Below are positions 1 to 10,795 of a stretch of 64,000 nt of DNA, piece after piece. The stretch is taken from NCBI GenBank assembly GCA_963921195.1, contig OY992541.1:10634951-10698950 (forward strand), given 5' to 3'. The DNA comes from Pegoplata infirma (Eukaryota; Arthropoda; Insecta; Diptera; Anthomyiidae). Below the pieces are notes generated by a model. The model saw nothing but the letters and a program-made list of their open reading frames with translations, did no database searches and had not been told where the DNA came from. The position numbers were made by a program, and so were the translations under genes. How positions within the stretch are numbered: position 1 is the first letter of the stretch; every line of letters starts with the position of its first letter.

Positions 1-693
1 GGTAAATTTATTTAACAATTTTTTTAGGTAAATTAACAAAAAAAATAATTATTTTACAAATTAAAAAAAAATTACAAGGTGTTTAGTTGTTTTACACAAG
101 AAAATTGTTATTTTACAACAACATTTTATTTGATAGTATTTAGTCTTTCTACCAAAAAATGTTATATTACCCAGCAAAAAAAATTCGAAGTAGTTCAAAA
201 CGAAGTAGACTTAAACTACATATAAAGTAGCAATTAGTGAATATTTTTTGTTGCAACAAAAGTAGTTTAAAATAACATCCAAATATGTCAATAAGAAGGA
301 CAATAATATGGATTCCACTACTTAAGAACACTATAGTCGGAATGAGTTTTTTTTAATATTTGTTAAACGTAATGAAAAGAACATATTTATTTAAATTTAT
401 TTAATAGAGTTTAAGTCTAAACTATAGTTTTATATATAATTGAAAGGCAAAGAGTTAATATTTGATATGTTATAATTCCAGGAATTAAGACATTTAATCT
501 TAAATTTGATGTAAACTGATTTTGTTTTTTTACCTTTTAACTTCAGTATAGGGGGTACACTCACTTTGTCATTCCCCATAAAGAGAATCGTCGCCTAAAA
601 TGCAAATCAAAGTGACAACACTTTTTTCAAGTTATTGATTGCGATGCATTGTCCCCTATAAAATTATCAAAATGTGATTTGCTAGTTGTGATA

Positions 694-1319
694 CACTCAA
701 AAAATTATGTTAGTAAAATCAACTGAAAATGTCAGTTAAAATAACTACTTTGTTAGTTGTTTTGGGGTCAACTACTTTTTCAGTTAAATTAACTAACAAT
801 GTTAGTTATTTTAACTGACAAAAAGCAACTGACTTATGTAGTAAAAACTACTGACATTTGTAGTCAAAACAACTAAAATGTAGTAAAAATATAATAATCA
901 ATATATAATTTTTTTTTTCTGAAAATTTTTTTTATTTTTTTAAAGTTGTGAAAAATAAAAAAACGAAAATTTATTTTTATTTTTTGGAAAAAAACTTCGA
1001 AAATTTTTCAGAGATAAAAAATAAAATTAAATACTTTAAATAACTTTTTTTAAAGTTGTGAAAAATAAATTTTTTTTTTTTGGAAAAAACTTTGAAAATT
1101 TTTCAGAGATAAAAAAATAAAATTAACTACTTTGTATAACTGCTACTACATTACAGTACTTTTTTGTTAGTTGTTCAAAAAAATTACTTAAAATAACTAA
1201 CAGAAATAGTTGTTTGATATTTTTCATACAAAAACAACTGACTTTGTAGTTGAAAACAACTAAGTACTGTAAAATATACAAACAACTAACATGTAGTAAC
1301 TTACACAATTTTCTAAGTG
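694..1319. mobile_element. 626-bp MITE, CACTCA ends, TA duplication
   Basis: Starts CACTCAAAAAATTATG and ends TTTTCTAAGTG, with TA on both sides. The interior is rich in AACTAC/GTAGTT repeats, shared with 25980-27668 and 53862-54190. TA flanks are typical of Tc1/mariner-mobilised MITEs. Confidence 0.65.
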
Positions 1320-1789
1320 TACAATTCATTAACTGAAACCATTTCAAAAAATTCAGACCTATCCGATGAAAAATGACGGACTTATGAACAAAATTAAAAA
1401 AAATGTTTCACAACGTTTTTCGCTGCTACTTTAAAAAAGCAAAATGTGTTGGATTGTTGGTGACGATATATTATATTGATTAGTGATCGATTCTGAGAAG
1501 TTCTATGAACATCACTCCGTCTGTCTGTATGTAACACGATGTAGTCGAAAATAAAACAGCTATCCACCTGACGTTTGCTACAAATATTTTTTATAGTCCT
1601 AGGTAGGTTAAAATCGAAACGGAGGGGAAAAGTTTCACCTTGGAGAAACGCAATTTTTTAGCGATCATTGTTTTTTTGTCAAGCAAATGAAACAATTTTA
1701 TGTCGGATGAAGTATAAAGTCCTGAACTTAGACCAATTTTTTGAGGTACGAACACTTTTATTGATGCGACTGGTCCGCGACCTTACACG

Positions 1790-2520
1790 GTTAATTGCAA
1801 TTGTTCTACTCATCACAAATCTGGTCTCCAAACTTTTCCATCACATCAAGTTTTTGGGAAAATTGATGTCAAAGTTAAAAAAAAAAATCGCCGTTTTGTT
1901 AATTTTTGCCAAATCTTAGCGGATGAAACCGGTATGATAGCGACTTAAAAATAAGTCGAGGATAAAACTTAAAAATTGCTCTTAAGGATTCTGAGCTCTT
2001 TTGGTCAGTCGCCTTAACCCCTAGGGCACCAATTATCTCTCAATGATGTCTTGTTCCCAAAAAAACGAGTTTTGCCGCTACAAATCATATGAAAAAAACC
2101 TTATTCGAATGGAACGCCACCTTATAGTATAAGGCTTATAAACATGATTACAATTATTCTCCTGGTCAAAAATTCGATCTCCATACTTTTTAAGGGTAAA
2201 GCTCAAACATTGCTCTTAAAGACGTATAACTCAATTCATCAGTCGCTTCAACCTTTGGAGCACCAATCTTTCAATAAAGTGTTTTCCCCCAAAAACTTTT
2301 TTTGATATGACAGCATTGAAATACAGTTGCTGCCCAAAAAGTTAGGGCGACTGACCAAATGAGTTCTGCATCTTAAAGAGGAAAGTTTTAGCTAAACCCA
2401 AAACGGCGATTTTTTGAACTTTGACCACAATTTTCTCAAAAACCAGATGTGATGGAAAAGTGCGGAGACCGGATTTTTGACCAGCAGAACTAATGTAATC
2501 AAGTGTATAAGGACGCGTCC
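1790..2520. repeat. Internal inverted repeat inside the CCCAGC element
   Basis: About 1801-1885 matches the reverse complement of about 2411-2500 (e.g. TTTTCCATCACATC against GATGTGATGGAAAAG). GGTCAGTCGCC near 2005 pairs with GGCGACTGACC near 2347. Probably a decayed foldback element. Confidence 0.5.
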
Positions 2521-2855
2521 CAGTCGCATTTTCGATGTTTAGTAATGTTATTAGAACATTGGCATCGTCAGAATCGCTAAATCTACTTCCTAATGAATTC
2601 TAAAAATACACTTTTTAAGTAGTGCAAAAATGCTTTTAAATAGTGATCTTAAAGATGTAATTAAACTTTACATACAAAAACTTAAACTATGACAACAGTA
2701 TGAGTACTACTTTATATGTACTTAAAAAAAACTACTTATTTTGAGCGACACCGCCTTGTTAAATTCACTAGAGTTTCAGCAAAGTTAGAACTACTTTAGC
2801 AGCAGTTGAACTACTTTTTATTAACATTTTAGTATGTTCTTTTTTTGCTGGGTAC

Positions 2856-4199
2856 AAACAATTTTTTTTCAAGATTTTTTAGTTTACAAGGTTTTCAGTA
2901 TTTTGACACACAAAAATTAAACAAAAATTTGTATTGAAAAATAATTATGCAACAATAGGAGACGCAAAAATTTTCTAAGTCCATATTTTGTTAAAAATTA
3001 TTTTTTATAAATAAAAAATTTCATAAAAAAATTTTGAAAATTTTTTAAGTTCCGGATACAAACATTTTCAATTAGTTGTAAGCTTTATCAAAAAAATTGA
3101 ATATCAAGACAATTTTTTGGTAAATTGCTTTAAGTAAAATACCACAATTTTTATATGTTTTTACTATATTATTGTTCTAGTTTTTTTGTTTATATTTTTA
3201 CCATTTTTTGGTAATTTTACCATATTTTTTTGGTACTTTTTTTTAAATCTGGCACTAAAATGTCAATCAAAAGCTGTCAATTATGAAAAATTAAGTTTTT
3301 TCTTATTTTATCAGGTACTTAAACGTCCAATCTACAATATCCAAAGTTTTTTTTATAATTTTTTAAAAATACTTGCTAAAATAATTAAAAATTCGAAAAA
3401 AAAGGTAATTTTTTTGACTAGTTTTTCTTGAAAATATAAGAAATTTCTTGTGTAGCCTCCTTCGCAATTCTCATATGTTCTACTTAAGAAAAACGAAATT
3501 CCGAAAAAAAAAAAAATAAAAAAGTGCAGTGTTATACTCTAAAAAGTTTGTTAAAAGTGTTCAAGTGAAAAAAAAAATCATTTCAGGTTGTTAAAGTGCT
3601 ACGCCAGCTGCTGAAGAAGGAAAAATAAGATGCACCAATGGAAAAAACCTTTAAATTTACAAAACCAATATGTAAATATACCAAATTTTTTGTAAATTTA
3701 CAAAACAAATATGAAAGTTTAGAAAACAAAATTGTATACTTACAGAAAAAGTTGTAATTTTACAAAAATGAAGTAGAAAATACAAAAACAATATTGTAAA
3801 TTTACAAATTATTTGGTTAAACTACTGTTTTTACGGCAAAAAAATAAGAAAAATGGTATATTTACAATAAAAATTGTAAATGTACCACTTTTTACTGTAA
3901 ATATACAAATTTTTTGCCATAAAAAACTGTAGTTAAACCAAACAATTTGTAAATTTACAATTTTATTTTTTGATTTTCTACTTTATTTCGTAAATTTACA
4001 ACTTTTTTTGTAAGTCTACAATAATATTTTACAAAAAAAATTGTAAATTTACACTTTCTCCCCGTAATTTTTTTGTTAAATCAATTTACAAATTATCCCC
4101 GTAACATTACGGGGATTCTTGCTAGTACATATTTTACAAAACCTGCCCCGTAAAATCACGGGGATTTTATGTCATTTTACAAACTTTTTTTTTTGAGTG
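2856..4199. mobile_element. AT-rich element right part, TTTTGAGTG end
   Basis: Ends TTTTTTTGAGTG followed by TA. The stretch around 3540-3640 resembles 13066-13110 and 13516-13600 in the complete element at 12784-14061. Bases 1-169 have the same texture and are probably its other part, separated by the 170-2852 insertion. Two short CCCCGTAA...ACGGGG palindromes lie at about 4098-4165. Open frames here are chance. Confidence 0.45.
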
Positions 4200-4252
4200 T
4201 ACTAAAAAAGCTTGACAATCAAGCCAAATCAAGCCCGTCTGGCAACCCTACT

Positions 4253-4621
4253 AGGACCCCATAAAGTACTTATATTTATAAACAGTGATCGATTTTAAAA
4301 CATTCTAGCGATATTTGTCCATCAGTCTCTACGTCTGTAATTAACACGATGCAGTCCAAAATAAAAGACTCCCGAAATTTGGCACGAATATGTCTTATGT
4401 TCCTAGGAAGGTTTAGTTCGTAAATGAGAAAAATCCGAAAAGGGGGAAAAAAGTCCCCCTTGAAGAACTAAACCAACCTCTGTGTGTTTTTGCTAAACAA
4501 ATGCAACATTTTTATGCTATAAGAAGTTGCAAGTCCTACATTTGGACCCATGGGATTAGAAAATGTAGGGTTTTCCGGCCTGCCCCCTTTTGTGGGCGTG
4601 GATTATAGAAAAAATAGTTTA
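4253..4621 (+). mobile_element. HINE type II fragment
   Basis: Matches the middle of the complete type II copies (GACCCCATAAAGTA, CACGATGCAGTCCAAAATAA, TTTTGTGGGCGTGGAT) and stops where the CCCGAGTAAAAA end begins at 4622. Confidence 0.6.
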
Positions 4622-4816
4622 CCCGAGTAAAAACAATTATATATAGACGTATATAATTTTATCCAATCATATAAAACATTATATGATTACATATAAGTTA
4701 ACAGATTTTCTTAATTTTCGTATGGAGTTATATGTAATTACATATTATTTGATGATAATTCAAATACCCGAATAAAAAAAAGTTATATGACGCAATATTT
4801 AATTATATATGAACAG

Positions 4817-5760
4817 TAGAGTGTCCCTTATTTTGAAAATGTTGGAAATGTTGAGACGGTACCCCCTCATTTTTTTCCTTTTGACTAAAAAATAACTCAG
4901 GAAAAATTTTACGCCCCTACGGCCACGCCTTCCCTACGCGACGGGGCCGTAAAGAGCGGGGCCTTAAAAATCATTTTTCCATACAAAGCAAAAAAATTTT
5001 TTTTGATTTTTAATTTTTTTGATATTGATTATAATATTACTTGGTTAGCTTATTCACGACAAAAAATTTGATTTTGGTGGGATGAGGCTTTCAGTTCTAA
5101 AAAATTTTTCGAAAAAAAAAATTTAGAGCTTTTGGGGTCCTACAGTAAAAATTTTTTAAAAAATATTTTTTTTTAGTTTTGACAAGCAACCGTTTTAGTT
5201 GAATTATTGCTTTTAATGATATATTTTCATAAAAAAATATTATTCCTATCTGTGACATCTTTATCTTGATCTAAAAAAGGGTAAAAAATGCATTTTTGAT
5301 GTTTTTCGATACACGATCAAGATGTCACAGATATGAATAATATTTTTTTATGAATATATACAATTAAAAGCAACATTACAACTAAAACCGTTGCTTGTCA
5401 AAACTAAAAAAAAAAATTTAAAAAATTTTTACTGTAGGACCCCAAAAGCTCTAAATTTTTTTTTTCGAAAATTTTTTTAGAACTTAAAGCCTCATCCCAC
5501 CAAAATCATATTTTTTGTCATGAATAAGCTAACCAAGTAATATTATAATTAATAACAAAAAAATTAAAAATAAAAAAAAAAAATTTTGGTTTGTATGGAA
5601 AAATTATTTTTAAGGCCCCGTTCTTTAAGGCCCCGTCGCGTAGGGAAGGCGTGCTCGTAGGGGCGTAAAACTTTTCCTGAGTTATTTTTTAGTCAAAAGG
5701 AAAAAAATGAGGGGGTACCGTCTCAACATTTCCAACATTTCCAAAATAAGGGACACTCTA
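4817..5760. mobile_element. 944-bp hAT-type foldback element
   Basis: A near-perfect palindrome with arms of about 460 bp, ends TAGAGTGTCCC and GGGACACTCTA, and no coding sequence. It is flanked by 8-bp duplications ATGAACAG at 4809-4816 and 5761-5768. The related copy near 10796-10860 carries the same site with a single ATGAACAG, an in-window empty site. The duplication fits nTnnnnAn and the end fits the TAGNG form of hAT termini. Confidence 0.85.
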
Positions 5761-6108
5761 ATGAACAGATATGCTTTTATGTAAATCCATATTAATTTTG
5801 ATCCGAAAATTGGCGGATCGAATATTATACGATTGTATCAAATTCTATTATTTTTGATAAAATAATATCAAATTTGATTAAGTTTGATCCCAAAAATGGG
5901 TCTATCTAATTGTATTAAATCATATCTTATCTGTTAAAATTAGATAAATTTTTATATAATTAGATGAAATGTGGTGAATTTTTTTGGAATTTTAAACGTG
6001 AAATTAGAAATTATTTTATCAGATTGGATACATTATCAATTAGAAGAGTTTTTATTGCATTCTTCGGAATTTTTTCGGGACTTAGCAAATTATTAAAAAT
6101 TTGTAATT

Positions 6109-6796
6109 ATACCCTCCAACTACAGTATGGGGGTATACTCACTTTGTCATTCCGTTTGTAACGCATCGAAATATCGGTCGCGGACCCCGGAAAGTATATA
6201 TATTATTGATCTATGATCGATTCTAAGACTTTTCTAGAATGTCCGTATGTCCGTCCGTCCGTCTGTATAAGACACGATGCAGTCCAACATAAAAGAGATA
6301 GACTCGTTAAGTTTGGCAGGAATATGTCTTTTGGTCCTAGGCAATTTAAGTTCGTAAATGGGCAAAATCGGACCAGAGGGGAAAAAGTTCCCCCTTATAG
6401 AACTTAACTGACCTCTGAAAAACGCCATATTTTCACAGGTTTTTTGTATTTTTGTTAAGCAAATGAAACAATTTGATGTCAGAAAAAGTTCAAGGTCCTG
6501 CAATTGGACTAAGGAAATAAACAAAATCGTTTTTTTTGCCCGCCCCCCTTTTGTGGGCGTGGATATTAAAAATGTTTTTAAATAATGATAAAATTGTATT
6601 ACTTAATCTGAAAAAGCGTAATAAATAAATTTGTAAAAATTTACCGCATGGGTTTATGTGTCCCCTAATGAGCCCTTCTGACCCCCCCCCCCCCATAAAA
6701 AACGCCCCTGCAATTTTTTTTTTTTTTTAATTCTTTTTATATGTTGGAGGGTATTATAGATTCGGCACAGCCGAATTTAACACTCTCACTTGTTTT
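6109..6796 (+). mobile_element. Helentron-associated (HINE/mini-me-like) element, type II
   Basis: Starts TATACCCTCCAACTACAG. Inside are a short GTCY run near 6240-6264 and a G-rich/C-rich half. It ends with the hairpin ATTCGGCACAGCCGAAT then TTAACACTCTCACTTG. (GTCY)n and the terminal hairpin are features of dipteran mini-me/DINE-1 repeats, now grouped with Helentrons. It sits in a T tract with no duplication, judged against copy 2 at 11170-11185. Confidence 0.65.
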
Positions 6797-7246
6797 TTTT
6801 CTAAAATCATTTTTAAGGGATTTAAAAATTCCAAAAAATTTTTGAGTATTAGAAAATTTAAAAACATTTTTTCGGAACTTAAAAATTTTTCAAAAAAAAT
6901 AAAATTTCTCCTAAAAACATTTTCAATGATTTTTTTATTCCAAATGACTTTTTTACTCCGGGACTTTGGAAAATTTTCATAAAATTTTTTAGGACTTGAA
7001 AATTTTTTAATTTTTATTTAATTGTCCGGGACTTAGAAAATTTAGAAAAATTTTTTCGGGATATAATTATAAATAAAATCATATATCTTTTTATCTGCCA
7101 TATCTAAAAATTCCCGACATTATATGTCATATCTAATTTCATATAGATCGGTATGTAAATAGATATGAATATGTATGTTATCATTTTAAAAAATAAGGAA
7201 AAATACAATGCTATATATAAACTTATATGTCCATATCAATGTTCAT

Positions 7247-8240
7247 TAAGGGTGGGATAGTGTTGTGTGAGATTTTAAGCAGCAATATTTGGAAGCGCTA
7301 GAACCGCTCATTTTGTGAGGTTTGTAAAAAAAGTGTATGAGCCAAAAAATGGGGGAGGTCGGATAGGATCTAGGGGTCGCTCATCGGGGTCAAAGTTGGG
7401 CGTATAGGGGAAAAAATCCACAAAAAGCCCCAAAACTCCCCTCGTTTTGCTCCTAGAGGGGTCAAATTTGAGACCGGCCCCCATTATTTTTTCCCCCTGA
7501 ACACTTTTGCCAAACATACCTAAGCCCTATCTCCAATCCCTAAGGGGGGTCCCATACAAAGGTTCAATTTTTAAAAAATCTTCCTTCTACCGCTCTAGCT
7601 GTCCTAGAAGTCACCCTAGAGGAATCAAATGTATGACCGACCCCCAATATTTTTTCAACCCCAACATTTTCTTAGAACATACCTACCCTCTATCTTCAAT
7701 CCTTAGGGTGGTCCCCATACATTTTTTTTATTTTTTCTTAAATTGTCATATTAAATCAGCTCCTACCGGTCCAATGGTGCCTCCTAGAGGGGTCATTATC
7801 AAGACCAACCCCCATTAATTTTTAGCCCCCAACACTTCTTCTGAACATACCAATTCCATTTCTCCAATTCCTAAGGGGTCTCCCACACAAAACGACATTT
7901 TTGTAAATCTTGCTCCCACCGCTCTAACTATCGCAGGGGTGACCCTAGAGAAGTTAAATGTGTGTCCGACCCCCAATATTTTTTCAGCCCCAACATTTTC
8001 CCCAAACAAACCTACCCTCTATTTTTAAGCCTTAAGGGTGTCCCCACACAGTTTTTTTTTTTTTATAAAATTTGCGCCTACCGCTCCCACTGTGCCTTTT
8101 AGGGACGGGAAATGCAGACTGACCCCCATTAATTTTTGCCCCCTACATTTTTTCTGAAAATACCTACGCCGTATTTCCACTTTGTAGGGGTGCTCCTACG
8201 CCGTATTTCCACTTTGTAGGGGTGATCCCCTGGGGAAAAC
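7247..8240 (+). repeat. Left long terminal inverted repeat with subrepeats
   Basis: Pairs as the reverse complement of about 9600-10567. Within it a G/C-rich core recurs roughly every 160-170 bp. Open frames over this stretch are by-products of the repeats. Confidence 0.8.
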
Positions 8241-8243
8241 TAA

Positions 8244-9370
8244 GTGTTTGAAACCAAATTCGGCAAAACGTCTGGACCAGGAGTGCTTATGTTTGCGCGT
8301 TTTAAAGAGCAGTGGGAAAATATAAAAGACAAACCGTACAGTCTTGGCATATAAGATGAGGAAGTGGCAGGCAACATACCAGCTCAAGTCCAAACTGACA
8401 TCAAGTTGTTTTGTTGGGCTCAAATAAAAGAAAAGCAACCCAGAAAGGACTACAAGGAGTTTCTTGAAATTGTTTTATTATACCTTGGCGAGAATATTCC
8501 TAATAAGCATTTTAGCCCACCAGGACCCATCAGTCATGCTCGATGGATGGCAAAAGGCATATATTGCCTAAAAATGTTTTTGTTCCGAAAATATATCGGT
8601 TTGGCCAAAAAAGAATTAAATGCACTTCTTGATGTAACCGTTTTCATCATAACAATTTACGTAAAAGCTTGGTTTAGCGCTACCAAAGTAATAGAAGCTC
8701 CAAATAATGATTTGAATTTTTTGAAAGCGATTGCCAATTATGCTTCAATTGATAAGATTCTGTCGAAACGATTGGTCAAGAGATTCTGTGGACATCTCTG
8801 GTATCTCAGTGGCGAAGCTGTTGCTCTCGCACAATTTGATCCGAATATCTCTTGTGAAATAAAACGAAAAATGTCGAATGCAATTCGTATATTTGAAGAA
8901 GAGAAAGAGGAATTGGAGGAAGAGTTATCTGACGATGAGATGGACGAATCGTCTAACGAAGACAGCGAGGAAGAAGAAGACGATGATATCGGGGAAGAAG
9001 ATGCCTCAGAGGATAGCGGCGACAGTGGCAACAAGGATTGTAATCCTCCAGTACATGTTGTTGGATTCGAAGGTGTGAAAAGAATTAACATGGCATCGAA
9101 ACAAGTGAATCAAGAACTCATGAAAACTGATTTAAGCCACTACGTCACACCTGAGACTCCAAAGACTTTTTTGCACGCTTCGGAATTACAACAAATTTCA
9201 TTGCTTCCGATACAAATACTTGGGAAAATCGTCAGGACTACCAGCGAGCGCTGCAAATATTACGTAAATTACATGTTGTCAACGACGCTGCCGAAAGAGG
9301 CGTAAAATTAATAGAAGACTATAACAACGTGTTGTGCCGTAACGAGGAGAAAAAAATAGTTTTGCTTCAG
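8244..9370 (+). pseudogene. Decayed transposase-like ORF inside the hAT-type element
   Basis: C-terminal part of a transposase-like protein, read from the plus strand. The frame from 8244 gives VFETKFGKTSGPGVLMF and KEQWENIKDKPYSLGI, then an in-frame TAA at 8352-8354. It continues DEEVAGNIPAQVQ, REDY-like KDYKEFLEIVLLYLG, GPISHARWMAKGIYCLK (about 8522-8572), FCGHLWYLSGEAVALAQFD and a long Glu/Asp/Ser tract (about 8896-9045). Near the T6 run at 9167-9172 a frameshift is needed. The next frame reads NTWENRQDYQRALQILRK and then RGVKLIEDYNNVL to about 9370, where CAG|GTTATT could be a donor. The ARWM...HLWYLS pattern recurs in uncharacterised invertebrate ORFs. No own ATG near the start; the frame labelled from 8364 starts on GTG. 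Confidence 0.7.
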
Positions 9371-9599
9371 GTTATTTATCATTTTTTATTATTTTCAAGT
9401 TTAAAAAAATATTTTTTTACGCTTAACAAAATTTACTATTAAATTACAAATTAAAGACCTCGGATTTCTCGATAAAATAAATAAAAAAATTGTGGGGTAA
9501 TACCTTAAGGATAGAGGGTAGGTATGTTTGAAGAAAATGTTTTGGCTAAAAAAATATATGGGCAGGTCATACATTTGACTTCTCTATATACATTACTAA

Positions 9600-10567
9600 T
9601 TTAGTTTTCCCCAGGGGAGCACCCCTACAAAGCGGAAATACGGCGTAGGTATGTTCAGAAAAAATGTATGGGGCAAAAATTAATGGGGGTCAGTCTGCAT
9701 TTACCGTTCCTAAAAGGCAGAATGGGAGCGGTAGGCACAGATTTTATAAAAAAAAAAATTAAAAAATAAAAAAAATGTGTGGGGACACCCTTAAAGCTTT
9801 AAAATAGAGGGTAGGTTTGTTTGGGAAAAATGTTGGGGCTGAAAAAATATTGGGGGTCGGTCACACATTTAACTTCTCTAGGGTCACCCCTGCGATAGTT
9901 AGAGCGGTGAGAGCAAGTTTAACAAAAATGTCATTTTGTGTGGGAGACCCCTTAGGAATTGGAGATATGGAATTGGTATGTTCAGAAGAAGTGTTGGGGG
10001 CTAAAAATTAATGGGGGTTGGTCTCGATAATGACCCCTCTAGGAGGCACCATTGGACCGGTAGGAGCTGATTTATTATGAAAATTTAAGAAAAAATAATA
10101 CATTTTGTATGGGGACTACCCTAAGGATTGAAGATACGGGGTGGGTATGTTCTAAGAAAATGTTGGGGTTGAAAAAATATTGGGGGTCGGTCATACATTT
10201 AATTCCTCTAGGGTGACTTCTAGGACAGCTAGAGCGGTAGGAGCAAGATTTTTTAAAAATTGAACCTTTGTATGGGACCCCCTTAGGGATTGGAGATAGG
10301 GCTTAGGTATGTTTGGCAAAAGTGTTCAGGGCGAAAAAATAATGGGGGCCGGTCTCACATTTGACCCCTCTAGGAGCAAAACCAGGGGAGTTTTGGGGCT
10401 TTTTGTGGATTTTTTCCCCTCTACGCCCAACTTTGACCCCGATGAGCGACCCCTAGATCCTATCCGATCTGCCCCATTTTTTGGCCCATTCATTTTTTTT
10501 ACGAACCTCACAAAATAAGCGGTTCTAGCGTGTCGAAATCGAAAACTCGTGCACTATCCCACCCCTA
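9600..10567 (-). repeat. Right long terminal inverted repeat with subrepeats
   Basis: Reverse complement of the left arm. Cores of the GGGGGTCGGTC type fall near 9684, 9856, 10012, 10181 and 10344, spaced about 156-172 bp, with a weaker copy near 9561. Confidence 0.8.
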
Positions 10568-10795
10568 ATGTTCATGCATAACCATATATAAATATAAATA
10601 ATTATATAATAGCATATATGATTATATCAGATCTTTTTTTACTCGGGTATTAATAAATATGGTTGATGTTATTATATAAAATTATATAAGGCACAAGTAT
10701 CATAACTTCATTTTATATAAAAATATATATTACGTCACCTTTAATTACATAAAATTATATATTAAACTAAATTTTTTTCGAGAGCCCCGAATAAA

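Larger units (their letters stand above)
170..2852. mobile_element. 2.7 kb element with CCCAGCAAAAA ends
   Basis: Inverted ends CCCAGCAAAAAAA, flanked by TA at 168-169 and 2853-2854. Subterminal regions share scattered AGTAGTT motifs. It contains HINE fragments (about 541-600 and 1466-1700), a 626-bp MITE and an internal foldback. Related CCCAGC ends recur at 18703, 34621 and 49843. No coding sequence. Confidence 0.6.
7247..10567 (+). mobile_element. hAT-type DNA transposon with ~1 kb inverted ends
   Basis: A 3321-bp element flanked by the identical 8-bp duplication ATGTTCAT (7239-7246 and 10568-10575), which fits the hAT target pattern nTnnnnAn. The ends are TAAGGGTGGGATAGTG and the complement of TAGGGGTGGGATAGTG. 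About 1 kb at each end is inverted-repeat sequence made of imperfect ~160-170 bp subrepeats, each with a GGGGGTCGGTC-like core and a CCTCTAGG core. Between the arms sits a degraded transposase-like ORF. The element is inserted into a CCCGAAT/CCCGAGT-type repeat. It is internally deleted, because the frame begins abruptly next to the left arm. Confidence 0.85.

Noticed and set aside
8738..9091. 117-residue minus-strand frame rich in serine
   Set aside because: Antisense shadow of the acidic tract of the transposase-like ORF.
8364..9305. Reading this frame as a complete 313-residue gene starting at 8364
   Set aside because: The first codon is GTG, not ATG. The coding signal continues upstream through an in-frame TAA and downstream in another frame.
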